DNA of 10,879 bases, taken from Mesolinea sp964536465. Lineage in GTDB: Bacteria; Chloroflexota; Anaerolineae; Anaerolineales; Anaerolineaceae. The notes under the pieces are model-generated. The model saw nothing but the letters and a program-made list of their open reading frames with translations, did no database searches and was not told the origin of the DNA. The stretch spans positions 1 through 10,879 of the forward strand of contig CAZHXQ010000066.1 of the NCBI GenBank assembly GCA_964536465.1, written 5' to 3'. The translations under genes and the position numbers were made by a program. Shown piece after piece: positions 1-7,070 of the stretch; the first letter of the stretch is position 1; each line of letters opens with the position of its first letter.

Positions 1-4
1 TGTC

Positions 5-1180
5 TTACCAATCCAACAATCTTTTTTCGCCTTCCAGGGCGCGAATGCCAGCCACATCCTGGGAAACCTCGATGACACCCTTGTAAGCGCCATCTTCGCT
101 CCGCAGAGCAAAATAGCGGATGTGCACAAATGCGCCCCGCATCTGGATCCAAAACTCTGCTTCATCGCGCGTGCCGGCTTTGAATTCCTCAATGATTTTC
201 TGCACTATATGAACGCTCTGCGGCGGGTGACAATTTTGCACGTTGCGCCCGATGATTGCCGCTGTGCGGGTGAAGACGCGTTCCTTGCCCTGCGTGAAAT
301 AACGAACCTGATCGTTTTCATCCACGAAAGTTACATCCACCGGCAGGTTGGTCAGCAGCAAATCGATTTGTTCGGCAGTCAGGGCGCCCGTGCTGAGAGG
401 AATGCCGTTGGTTTGAGGGGCAGTATTATAGAAATAATTACTTTCCTGGGCAGGCGGTTTGCTTATTTTTCCGGCGATTTCATCAGCCATTTGCTGCCAG
501 TCTTCTTCGGTAAAGAAACTCAACGTTTCAGGAATCAACACTTTCTCTTCCTTATAAACCATGTCGCTGACTTTGCGAGACACTTCATTAAACCGGCTTT
601 CGACGGTCACACCAAGCGGATATTCTTGCTCCAACAAAGCCCGAAATCGCTTTAACTCTTCCCGGATGTCATTGTCCACGCCCCACATCACCTGCATCTG
701 ACCTCCGAACCCGTATTTTTCCAGGACAGGGAAGATCATATTTTCTTTTTTGTCGTAGTGGCAAATCACCAAATCAAGATTTTTGGCATTATCCCGCAGT
801 TTCTCGATGATGTCGTGATCTCCTCCGGCATACTGCAATACAAACCCCTCCAGCGACTCAAGTGTGCGCTCGATCAGTTCGTTTTCAGCGCGGAAATCAA
901 AAAGTGGATGCCCGGGTTTGTTTTCGGGCGCCGGTTCTGTTTCCAGACCAGCCTGGAAGACCGCCACGTGTAGGTCACACAGTTTTTGGACTTCGGAAAC
1001 CGGCAGCCCTTCGGCAATCACTTCACGCTCAGCCGCGGCGATGTCTTGCGCGCTGGCGCCGGCGATGACATGCCCATATTGCGCCTGCAACTCTTCAACC
1101 GTCTTGCCTTCATGCAGCATGCGGATGATCTTCTTAATAGCTTCTTTACGCTTGCTGGCGTTGTCTAAAAATTCACTCAT
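5..1180 (-). CDS. DUF438 / hemerythrin-like / PAS domain protein
   Basis: Cytoplasmic three-domain protein of 391 aa, probably a redox or gas sensor; no output domain or partner is visible, so the role is inferred. Residues 1-75 match DUF438 (helical, with HEGKTVEEL and EGLPVSEVQKLCDLH). Residues about 88-225 are a helical bundle of the hemerythrin HHE type, with H91, H141 in HYDKKEN and MWGVDNDIR near 165. Residues about 268-388 are the PAS domain usual for this family (LPVDVTFVDEND, VQNCHPP at 314-320, FWIQM, HIRYFALR), ending in EGEKRLLDW. There is no signal peptide or membrane segment. The start at 1180 is chosen because AAGGAG lies 4 nt upstream and the family normally begins with MSE-like residues just ahead of the DUF438 helix. 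An in-frame ATG at 1240 would add 20 residues but has no ribosome binding site. The gene is transcribed alone, divergent from the gene at 1466. Family assignment is firm; function is not. Confidence 0.9.
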   Translation of the reverse strand: MSEFLDNASKRKEAIKKIIRMLHEGKTVEELQAQYGHVIAGASAQDIAAAEREVIAEGLPVSEVQKLCDLHVAVFQAGLETEPAPENKPGHPLFDFRAENELIERTLESLEGFVLQYAGGDHDIIEKLRDNAKNLDLVICHYDKKENMIFPVLEKYGFGGQMQVMWGVDNDIREELKRFRALLEQEYPLGVTVESRFNEVSRKVSDMVYKEEKVLIPETLSFFTEEDWQQMADEIAGKISKPPAQESNYFYNTAPQTNGIPLSTGALTAEQIDLLLTNLPVDVTFVDENDQVRYFTQGKERVFTRTAAIIGRNVQNCHPPQSVHIVQKIIEEFKAGTRDEAEFWIQMRGAFVHIRYFALRSEDGAYKGVIEVSQDVAGIRALEGEKRLLDW

Positions 1181-1181
1181 G

Positions 1182-1190
1182 GTTCTCCTT
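1182..1190 (-). promoter_or_regulatory. Shine-Dalgarno site fixing the DUF438 gene start
   Basis: On the minus strand AAGGAGAAC (AAGGAG core at 1185-1190) lies 4 nt before the ATG at 1180. This favours 1180 over the in-frame ATG at 1240, which has no purine-rich sequence upstream. The same AAGGAGAACC string precedes the SPFH gene start at 3711. Confidence 0.7.
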
Positions 1191-1246
1191 GTAGGGTCAT
1201 CCTGGATCACTCCAGGGATAGTTAATTGATTATCATCCATAAGTCT

Positions 1247-1276
1247 ACTATAACTAAACAGACGGTTTTGTGTCTT
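1247..1276 (-). promoter_or_regulatory. Possible promoter of the DUF438 gene
   Basis: Minus-strand -10-like TATAGT (1247-1252) and -35-like AAGACA (1271-1276) are separated by 18 bp. Transcription would begin near 1240, giving about a 60-nt leader to the ATG at 1180 and making the upstream ATG at 1240 an unlikely start. The match is moderate only. Confidence 0.3.
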
Positions 1277-1465
1277 ATATCATCTTAGCAAATGCCCACT
1301 ATTCCACAAATTGGCCCTTTCCAAGAAACTCTGTCAACGGTTTGACCACCTGCGTGCTGCTCTGGCTTTTGGGTTCAAAGGACTACCCTGCAATTGCCCA
1401 TTGATTTACTGAAATGGTAGTAAAATTGGTTTATCGCAACATTTTCTTACATTAATGGGGGAATC

Positions 1466-2764
1466 ATGATTCCCAACCGCAATTTGACCAGCATCTTTTT
1501 TGCGATTCTCATCATCCTCAGTGTCTTTTCTTTTCTTCCCAGCCAGGCCTCAGCAGCTGATGAGCTCATCTTCACCGTTGACAGTACCTTGGACCAGGTA
1601 GATTTTGCCGCCAACAGCGTCTGCAGCGTTGGCCAGCCTACTGGCGGGCCCTGCACGCTGCGCGCTGCTATCTCGGAGGCGAACGCGAACATCCATCATA
1701 GCGCGGTAACGATTTTGGTTCCACCGGGCCTATACAAACTGACCATTCCGCCCAGCTTGCCAGATAGCAACAACCATGGCGACCTCAACATCAACGCCAC
1801 TACCTCCACCAATCTGATTACCATTAAGGCGATTCAGAAAGGCACCGTTACAATTACCCCCGATACGGGGTTGAATGATCGCATCCTTGAAGTTGGTTGG
1901 AATAGTAATGTCGCCATCCGGGGCATTAACTTTACCAGAGCAGCCCTCATTCTTGGTCCAAGCGAAACAGGAGGTGGGGCAATACTGAATTTCGGGAACT
2001 TGACTCTGGAAGGAACAGTCTTTCAAGATAACTCCGTCGTATGCGTTCCTGCAGGTGGCTGTCAAAATAACCTTAATGGGGGCGCGATCTTAAACTATGA
2101 TAACCTCTCCATTAAAGATTCATGTTTCATCCACAACACAGCAGAGCGCGGCTGGGCAATTTTCAACGCAGGTGGTCCAAGCATTTGCAACATCACTCAC
2201 TCATCATTTACCCAGAACACAGGAGTAATTGGCACCATCACCAATTATGCAACCTTATCCATGACAAACAGCACAATGAGTGGCAATTTTGCATCAAGCT
2301 GGATGGCTGGCATCGTAAATGATGGTCTGGGTCAACTTTATCTGCAATCTTGCACGCTGGCAAACATTGGAGACCTCAGCTCAATCTTCAATACCGCTAC
2401 TGTGAACGTTGGCGACAGCATCTTCGCGGCGCAACCCGAAATGAACAACTTTTATTCCATTGAGGGCACATGGAATAGCCTTGGATACAACATCTTCAGT
2501 GACGCTTCCTGGCCTGCCGCTTTGTCCGCGGGGGACCTGCTAAACACCAACCCAATGTTGGGTAATCTCGGGACTTACGGCGGAGCGACGCTGACCCATT
2601 CGCTGCTGCGGGGTTCACCAGCAGTCAACCACCGCCCCGGCAGGTGCTTTACGATACTTTATCCAATCGAAGACGACCAGCGTCACCAGGCGCGCGTTGA
2701 CGGCAGCTGTGATAGCGGTGCCTTTGAGCTGGGTCACTTTTATCTGCCGGTGATTTTGCGGTAA
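1466..2764 (+). CDS. Exported CSLREA / choice-of-anchor Q beta-helix protein
   Basis: Secreted protein of 432 aa, probably displayed on or released from the cell surface; no enzymatic activity can be assigned. Residues 1-30 form a signal peptide: MIPNRN, a hydrophobic core (about 9-24), then a PSQASA-A cleavage site. Residues 35-74 carry the CSLREA-type motif, here CTLRAAISEANA, preceded by FTVDSTLDQ and Cys53. Residues about 80-330 are a run of short beta-strand repeats rich in N, G, T and S (GGAILNFGNLTL, GGAILNYDNLSI, GTITNYATLSM), typical of a right-handed parallel beta-helix. Residues about 338-423 match the choice-of-anchor Q end (LGYNIFSDA, NPMLGNLGTYGGATLTH, RGSPAVNH, CDSGAFELG). The last seven residues are YLPVILR, resembling the end of the exported kelch protein at 9635. 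A weak GGGGGA site precedes the ATG. Paired Cys (195/199, 220/241) may form disulfides. Single gene, convergent with the SPFH gene. Confidence 0.87.
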   Translation: MIPNRNLTSIFFAILIILSVFSFLPSQASAADELIFTVDSTLDQVDFAANSVCSVGQPTGGPCTLRAAISEANANIHHSAVTILVPPGLYKLTIPPSLPDSNNHGDLNINATTSTNLITIKAIQKGTVTITPDTGLNDRILEVGWNSNVAIRGINFTRAALILGPSETGGGAILNFGNLTLEGTVFQDNSVVCVPAGGCQNNLNGGAILNYDNLSIKDSCFIHNTAERGWAIFNAGGPSICNITHSSFTQNTGVIGTITNYATLSMTNSTMSGNFASSWMAGIVNDGLGQLYLQSCTLANIGDLSSIFNTATVNVGDSIFAAQPEMNNFYSIEGTWNSLGYNIFSDASWPAALSAGDLLNTNPMLGNLGTYGGATLTHSLLRGSPAVNHRPGRCFTILYPIEDDQRHQARVDGSCDSGAFELGHFYLPVILR

Positions 2765-2783
2765 TTCAGCAACAAATTTGAAC

Positions 2784-2818
2784 CCAACCAGGCTGACACG
2801 AAAGTCAGCCTCGCTTGG
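2784..2818. terminator. Hairpin between convergent beta-helix and SPFH genes
   Basis: A perfect 8-bp inverted repeat, AGGCTGAC (2790-2797) and GTCAGCCT (2804-2811) with loop ACGAAA, is extended beyond an internal loop by CCAA (2784-2787) pairing TTGG (2815-2818). It lies 25 nt after the plus-strand stop and about 80 nt after the minus-strand stop at 2893. Neither side has a long T tract. The minus-strand side is somewhat T-rich (TTCAAATTTGTT), so it probably serves both genes, with moderate efficiency. Confidence 0.6.
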
Positions 2819-2892
2819 ATACATGACTGGAAAGAGAGTCTCAACCACGTTGGTTCTGAAACACTCCTCCGACGCTTCAAAGACATCTAATC

Positions 2893-3711
2893 TTATCCAC
2901 CCTTTTTCACTGGCAGATCTCCTAACAACAAAGTGGGATTGATGCCTTTATCAGTCAAAATTATCTTGGCGTTATCTTTCAACGAAGCCTCCACCATCTC
3001 GATCTGCTTAAGCGCCTGGGCGTTGCCCACAAAATACTTTTCCGCAGACTCGTTAACCAGCCGGATAGCCTCCGCCCTCCCCTCGGCCACCATAATGGCA
3101 GCCTCACGCTCTCCTTCTGCCCGCTGGATTGCGGCTAGCTTTTGCTGTTCTGACGCTTCGAATTCACCGGTTGCCAGCAGACGCATGGAGCGGCGCTCTT
3201 GCTCAGCCGTCTTTTGCTTGTGCATGGCTTTCTTGATATCCTCAGGAGGGTCTATCAGGCGGATTTCCACCTTGCTGACGGTCAGCCCCCATTCAACAGC
3301 GAAGTTGCTCAGAGCTGCCTTGAGATTGATGGCTATCTTCTCTCTGGCAACCAGGCTCTCATCCAACGTCAGGTCGCCGAATTCCTGGCGCAAGTTTGTC
3401 ATGGCCAATTGAATGATGGCTCGTTTCCAATCGTCAATATTGTAGAAAGTACGTTTGATGGATTCCTCGTCCGCGCTTGGTCTCACCCACATCACGCCAT
3501 CCACAGAAATTTCGACATTGTCTTTGGTGATGACTGATTGAGGCATGATATCCATGGTGTGTTCGCGGATATCCCGTACCCGCACTACCTGGAGTATTGG
3601 CCATTGAAACCCAAGACCGGCAAGGATAAAGCGATCGTACCTGCCTAAAGTTTCTTGTATGCCGCGTTCGTAAGGTCGAAGTGTAAAAATTGGGGCTGCT
3701 ATGGTTCTCAT
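2893..3711 (-). CDS. SPFH/band-7 (stomatin-like) protein
   Basis: 272-aa SPFH-family protein. Family members oligomerise at membranes and scaffold or protect membrane proteins and proteases; the specific job here is unknown. Residues 8-150 are the band-7 domain (LRPYERGIQETLGRYDRF, then VITKDNVEISVDGVMWVRP, REKIAINLKAALSNFAVEWGLTVSKVEI). RLIDPPEDIKKAMHKQKTAEQERR (151-174, in part) is the stomatin signature, leading into a charged coiled coil (170-245) with AEGEREAAIMVAEGRAEAI. The usual N-terminal hydrophobic anchor of stomatins and prohibitins is missing; the protein begins MRTIAAPIFTLRP, so attachment would have to be peripheral. The start at 3711 is chosen for AAGGAG 5 nt upstream; an ATG at 3771 in the same frame would only add 20 residues that do not look like an anchor. 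No NfeD partner gene lies beside it. Single gene, divergent from the MFS gene. Confidence 0.9.
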   Translation of the reverse strand: MRTIAAPIFTLRPYERGIQETLGRYDRFILAGLGFQWPILQVVRVRDIREHTMDIMPQSVITKDNVEISVDGVMWVRPSADEESIKRTFYNIDDWKRAIIQLAMTNLRQEFGDLTLDESLVAREKIAINLKAALSNFAVEWGLTVSKVEIRLIDPPEDIKKAMHKQKTAEQERRSMRLLATGEFEASEQQKLAAIQRAEGEREAAIMVAEGRAEAIRLVNESAEKYFVGNAQALKQIEMVEASLKDNAKIILTDKGINPTLLLGDLPVKKGG

Positions 3712-3722
3712 TGGTTCTCCTT
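3712..3722 (-). promoter_or_regulatory. Shine-Dalgarno site fixing the SPFH start
   Basis: Minus-strand AAGGAG (3717-3722) with 5-nt spacing to the ATG at 3711. It decides the start against the in-frame ATG at 3771, which lies inside the hairpin region and has no ribosome binding site. Confidence 0.7.
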
Positions 3723-3749
3723 CGTTGTTTATTACTGCATCAATAAATC

Positions 3750-3770
3750 TGCAGAAATTCGTTTTCTGCA
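3750..3770. promoter_or_regulatory. Inverted repeat upstream of the SPFH gene
   Basis: Perfect 8-bp inverted repeat TGCAGAAA (3750-3757) and TTTCTGCA (3763-3770) with loop TTCGT, about 40 bp before the SPFH start codon. It could be an operator for a dimeric regulator or a leader hairpin. It is not followed by a convincing T tract on either strand, so a terminator role is less likely. Confidence 0.4.
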
Positions 3771-3897
3771 TCGATTCCTATTTGAATTACGGGCTCTTCA
3801 AGACAAGAAAGGGGTATATAAAAAGAATATCAGAACAGGATATCAATGTCAATCAAAATTAGGCAAGGGTTATGCAATCCAAAATTACCGGCAAATT

Positions 3898-3929
3898 TTG
3901 TTCGTGTAAGAACCTATTCATGTTAAAAT
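3898..3929 (+). promoter_or_regulatory. Possible promoter of the MFS gene
   Basis: Extended -10 TG-T-TAAAAT (TG at 3921-3922, TAAAAT at 3924-3929) with a loose -35-like TTGTTC (3898-3903) 20 bp upstream. The spacer is long, but an extended -10 can compensate. Transcription would begin near 3936, giving a leader of about 75 nt that contains the strong ribosome binding site at 3954. Confidence 0.35.
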
Positions 3930-3964
3930 GCAGAAAATATTTCCTCGGACTCAGGAGGAGAAGT

Positions 3965-4009
3965 TTGTCCAGTTTATACAATTATCTCTCCCAAAGCCTT
4001 AGAATATGA
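3965..4009 (+). CDS. Possible 14-codon leader peptide ahead of the MFS gene
   Basis: The strong ribosome binding site AGGAGGAG (3953-3960) is not placed for the MFS ATG at 4013, more than 50 nt away. It is 4 nt from a TTG at 3965 that opens a short frame, M-S-S-L-Y-N-Y-L-S-Q-S-L-R-I, ending at TGA 4007-4009. It is in the same frame as the MFS gene and separated from its ATG by one codon (CTT). Since the MFS ATG lacks its own ribosome binding site, the short frame may deliver ribosomes to it by translational coupling. A nonsense mutation or sequence error in an originally longer MFS N-terminus would look the same. Confidence 0.3.
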   Translation: MSSLYNYLSQSLRI

Positions 4010-4012
4010 CTT

Positions 4013-5305
4013 ATGCAAGCATCCAAACAAACTGACGCGAAACTACCTTTGCTCTCCCCTTTGCTACGTTTATTCCTGGTGACGATGATCCTTGCCAACA
4101 TCGCTGGGGCGATGTATGGGGGTTTTCTCCCGCTCTATCTGAAATCACTTGGAGCAGACGTTGCCCAAATCGGGCTTTTTTTCACCATCTCACAAATCAT
4201 CCCGCTTGTTTTACAGATTCTTGGCGGGTGGCTTTCAGATAGTCTCGGTCGCCTCAAGAGCATTGCTGCCGGCAGCGTTTCTGGTGTTTTCTCTTATATC
4301 GCGCTCATCCTTGCACCGACCTGGAGCTGGGTCTTCGTGGGCGAAGGTTTAAACGCGATCACGCGCTCATTGGTTGGGCCCAGTTTTGGAGCTTTCATCG
4401 CTGAGGAGTCTCAGGAAGAAAATCGGGCAAGAGTCTATGGGCTGGTAGACACCTTTTACACCATCGTCGCTATCGTTGGGCCTCCATTTGGGGGCTTCTT
4501 AATCGATCGCTACGGATTCAGAGTCATGCTGGTCATAGCCGCTTCGCTTTATTTTGTCGCCACGGTTTTAAGGGTCCGGATGGCAAGTAAAGCCCGTCAC
4601 CCGGGGCAGGCAGAAAGAAAGAAACCTCAGCTTCACTTCAGAGCCTTAAAGGTTAACCTGGGCGCAATTTTTGGTCTTGTAGTTGCAGGAGGCGTGATGA
4701 CCTGGGTCGTGGTCACAGACGGCATTCGCGATATCGCCTTTTCTCTCTCCGGCAGTTTGATACCAGTATATCTTGAAGGCATCGCCAATATGACCGCACA
4801 GCAGATCGGCTGGCTGAGCTCGATTCTTGGAATTGCAATGATGCTTACATCATTTCCAGCTGGTCATCTGGCAGACAGACGAGGTGAACGCCTGGCTATC
4901 GCCCTGGGTTTTGGACTTCAATCAATCGCCTTGTTTATCTTCATTTATGCCGAAACTTTTTTGGTCTACGCGCTCAGTTATTTCATTATTGGAGTCGGTT
5001 TCAGCCTGATGAGCCCCGCTTACCAATCCCTGCTCAGCAAGGTTTTGCCACAAAGGCTGCGTGGAACAGGTTTTGGTCTGGTCCATTCCGGTCTGGGTCT
5101 TTTCTCTCTTCCAGCCCCTGCCATTGGCGCCAAACTTTATGCAAGCGTCTCACCGGAGACCCCCTTTTGGATCACAGCCTGGGCATCTCTGCTGGCAATT
5201 ATTCCGGTAGCTTTCAAATTTAAATTGACCGACAAAGACCTCCAGCAAATCGAAAAAGCAGAGGCTAAGTTGATCCAGGCGGAAGAAGAAAATGAGCCAG
5301 GGTAA
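4013..5305 (+). CDS. Major facilitator superfamily transporter (12 TM, drug-efflux-like)
   Basis: 430-aa integral membrane transporter, probably a proton-coupled exporter; the substrate cannot be read from the sequence. Twelve hydrophobic segments fit two six-helix halves: the first half spans about 15-190, a positively charged central loop (190-210, SKARHPGQAERKK) follows, and the second half spans about 213-403. Motif A appears after TM2 as GGWLSDSLGRLKS (71-83) and again in the second half as GHLADRRGERLA (284-295). RARVYGLVDTFYTIVAIVGP (138-157) resembles the TM5 motif of efflux MFS members. The C-terminus is a charged cytoplasmic tail (EKAEAKLIQAEEENEPG). No Shine-Dalgarno lies just before the ATG; the nearest strong one serves a short leader frame at 3965. 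No regulator gene is adjacent. The stop codon sits inside the hairpin shared with the convergent helicase gene. Confidence 0.92.
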   Translation: MQASKQTDAKLPLLSPLLRLFLVTMILANIAGAMYGGFLPLYLKSLGADVAQIGLFFTISQIIPLVLQILGGWLSDSLGRLKSIAAGSVSGVFSYIALILAPTWSWVFVGEGLNAITRSLVGPSFGAFIAEESQEENRARVYGLVDTFYTIVAIVGPPFGGFLIDRYGFRVMLVIAASLYFVATVLRVRMASKARHPGQAERKKPQLHFRALKVNLGAIFGLVVAGGVMTWVVVTDGIRDIAFSLSGSLIPVYLEGIANMTAQQIGWLSSILGIAMMLTSFPAGHLADRRGERLAIALGFGLQSIALFIFIYAETFLVYALSYFIIGVGFSLMSPAYQSLLSKVLPQRLRGTGFGLVHSGLGLFSLPAPAIGAKLYASVSPETPFWITAWASLLAIIPVAFKFKLTDKDLQQIEKAEAKLIQAEEENEPG

Positions 5306-5318
5306 TCTGTCCTGGCTC
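5294..5318. terminator. Hairpin between convergent MFS and helicase genes
   Basis: GAGCCAGG (5294-5301) pairs with CCTGGCTC (5311-5318) around a 9-nt loop that contains most of the MFS stop codon (5303-5305). Reading the minus strand, the stem is followed by ATTTTCTTCTTCC, making it a reasonable intrinsic terminator for the helicase gene, whose stop is 24 nt upstream. On the plus strand there is no T tract. Confidence 0.65.
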
Positions 5319-5341
5319 TAAGTTCCACGTTGGGAGAAATC

Positions 5342-7021
5342 TTATCCCTTGGTGAAGGTGAAGCTCTGACCGCGAGCCTTGAACTTGCCGTTGGCTGAAA
5401 CAATCTTTTCCAGGTACTGCTCCGCCACATCCACGGTGGTGCGGCGATTTTGGATATAAATGCGCCCCAAAGCCGTGCCGGGTATGCCAGCGGTACTGGC
5501 AACAGAGGCCACCACATCCGACGGCCTCAGACCATCCACTTTGCCGAGTCCCATTTCCAGCCGGATCATACCTGCTTCATCGCTCTGCTTACCACGGACG
5601 CTGGCTCGTGGTTTATTGCGCGCGGCATATTCACGTTGTTTGCGCCCGCGCGGACGGTCTTGTTCTGCACGCGCGCGGCGCTCTGGGCGCACAGCCTTCT
5701 CTGGCAGAGGGCTGATCTGGGGGATCGGACGCTGCTTCTCTTCAGCTCGGGCCACCTTTAGCGCCGCTGCTGCCAGGTCGACAGGGTCGACACCAATGGC
5801 AAGCATGGTTTCAACCAGAGCGCGTTCTTCCTTGGCGCGACCGCGCTTGAGCCAGGTCTCGATCTTTTCGAGCAGGCTGTCCATTCGCTTGCCCTGGATG
5901 TCTTCAATTGTAGGGATGGTTCCCTTTGACATTTCCTGATGGGTAAACTGCTCAATCTGACGCACTTTACGGGCTTCGGAAGGTCTGGCAAAAGCGATGG
6001 CGATGCCGGTTCTTCCGGCGCGACCGGTGCGGCCGATGCGGTGCACAAAGGTTTCAGCGTCTTCAGGCAGGTCAAAATTGAAAACATGGGTGATCCCCTC
6101 CACATCCAGACCCCGCGCAGCCACATCAGTGGCGACCAAAACCTTCACCTGACCTGCTCTAAAGCGTGCCATGGTGTGTTCGCGTGCATCCTGGCTGAGA
6201 TCACCGGAAAGCGCTTCGGAGGGATAACCCCGTAGATTAAGTTCGGTGACCAATTCACCGGTTCGCACACGCGTGCGGGTAAAAATCAGGGCGGAAGTGA
6301 TATCTTCCATCTCAAACAAACGGGTTAGAACAGCCAGTTTGTCATGTTCGTTCACATAATAGACGCGCTGTTCAGTTGCGGCAACAGTCACCTGTTCCGA
6401 TTCGATCGAAACAGTCTGCGGGTCGTGCATGTATTTTTTTGCCAATTTGCGGATCCGGGTTGGAAGCGTCGCTGAAAAGAGCGTCGTCTGACGTTCATCG
6501 GGTGTGGCAGCAAGGATAGCTTCGATGTCCTCCACAAAGCCCATTGACAGCATCTCGTCGGCCTCATCCAAAACGACAGTGCGTACCTCTGTCAGGTCCA
6601 GGCGGCCGCGCTTGATCAAATCCAGAATACGTCCGGGCGTACCGACAACAACCTGCACACCGCGGCGGAGCTGATTCAATTGTCCGGTATAGGATGTGCC
6701 GCCATAAACGGTTAAGACGCGTACATCCATGAACTGACCCAAGGTTTGGATCATTTCGGTCACCTGCAAAGCCAGTTCGCGGGTGGGAGCAACCACCAAA
6801 GCCTGCGGCAGGTGTTGCTCAGGATCGATACGGTCGAGGATGGGAAGAGCGAAGGCAGCCGTTTTGCCGGTGCCTGTTTGAGCCTGCCCGGTAACATCGC
6901 GTCCGCTTTGCATCAGCGGAATGATCCCGGCCTGGATAGGGGTGGGCTGGGTATAACCCAGCGAGTTAATAGCCTGCACCAGTTCAGGGCGCAGATTAAA
7001 GTCTTCAAATTGTACGGTCAT
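5342..7021 (-). CDS. DEAD-box ATP-dependent RNA helicase, DeaD/CsdA type
   Basis: 559-aa cytoplasmic RNA helicase that uses ATP to unwind short RNA duplexes; relatives act in ribosome assembly, mRNA decay and cold adaptation. All core motifs are visible: Q motif (F5, then GYTQPTPIQ at 22-30), motif I AQTGTGKT (47-54), Ia PTREL (79-83), GG (107-108), Ib TPGR (128-131), II DEAD (152-155), III SAT (183-185), IV LIFTRT (245-250), V ATDVAARGLD (297-306) and VI HRIGRTGR (327-334). A helical linker (about 350-430) and a basic Arg/Lys-rich stretch (446-478) follow. The C-terminal domain (485-559, IRLEMGLGKVDGLRPSDVV, GRIYIQNRRTTVDV) matches the DbpA/CsdA RNA-binding fold. The start is the ATG at 7021, with GGAG 5 nt upstream; the TTG just before it is not needed. 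It has its own promoter at 7071-7099. Assigned to deaD/csdA as a family, not as a proven orthologue. Confidence 0.95.
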   Translation of the reverse strand: MTVQFEDFNLRPELVQAINSLGYTQPTPIQAGIIPLMQSGRDVTGQAQTGTGKTAAFALPILDRIDPEQHLPQALVVAPTRELALQVTEMIQTLGQFMDVRVLTVYGGTSYTGQLNQLRRGVQVVVGTPGRILDLIKRGRLDLTEVRTVVLDEADEMLSMGFVEDIEAILAATPDERQTTLFSATLPTRIRKLAKKYMHDPQTVSIESEQVTVAATEQRVYYVNEHDKLAVLTRLFEMEDITSALIFTRTRVRTGELVTELNLRGYPSEALSGDLSQDAREHTMARFRAGQVKVLVATDVAARGLDVEGITHVFNFDLPEDAETFVHRIGRTGRAGRTGIAIAFARPSEARKVRQIEQFTHQEMSKGTIPTIEDIQGKRMDSLLEKIETWLKRGRAKEERALVETMLAIGVDPVDLAAAALKVARAEEKQRPIPQISPLPEKAVRPERRARAEQDRPRGRKQREYAARNKPRASVRGKQSDEAGMIRLEMGLGKVDGLRPSDVVASVASTAGIPGTALGRIYIQNRRTTVDVAEQYLEKIVSANGKFKARGQSFTFTKG

Positions 7022-7070
7022 CAAAACTCCAGTTTCTAAGTAATCGACAAACCATCTTCACGACAAAAAA

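Larger units (their letters stand above)
3772..4012. other. Divergent promoter region, SPFH / MFS
   Basis: Together with 3712-3771, about 300 bases lie between the SPFH and MFS coding regions. They hold the SPFH inverted repeat (3750-3770), an AT-rich stretch (3812-3835), a candidate extended -10 promoter facing the MFS gene (3921-3929) and a possible leader peptide with strong ribosome binding site (3954-4009). Reading frames covering 3655-3909 on the plus strand mostly lie antisense to the SPFH gene and have no support. Confidence 0.5.

Noticed and set aside
122..655. Plus-strand 177-aa open frame inside the DUF438 gene
   Set aside because: It lies wholly antisense to a clear conserved gene and has no recognisable domain.
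1181..1240. 20-codon N-terminal extension of the DUF438 protein
   Set aside because: No ribosome binding site precedes the ATG at 1240, a possible -10 element lies just upstream of it, and the ATG at 1180 has a strong site and family-like N-terminus.
1333..1346. Small dyad GTCAA-CGGT-TTGAC in the 1241-1465 intergenic region
   Set aside because: The stem is only 5 bp, common by chance, with no conserved context to support an operator.
3712..3771. 20-codon N-terminal extension of the SPFH protein
   Set aside because: It would translate through the ribosome binding site and inverted repeat and adds no membrane anchor; the ATG at 3711 has AAGGAG at 5 nt.
5450..6235. Several plus-strand and alternate minus-strand frames inside the helicase gene
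   Set aside because: They are antisense or out-of-frame readings of a GC-richer coding region with all helicase motifs intact in the true frame.
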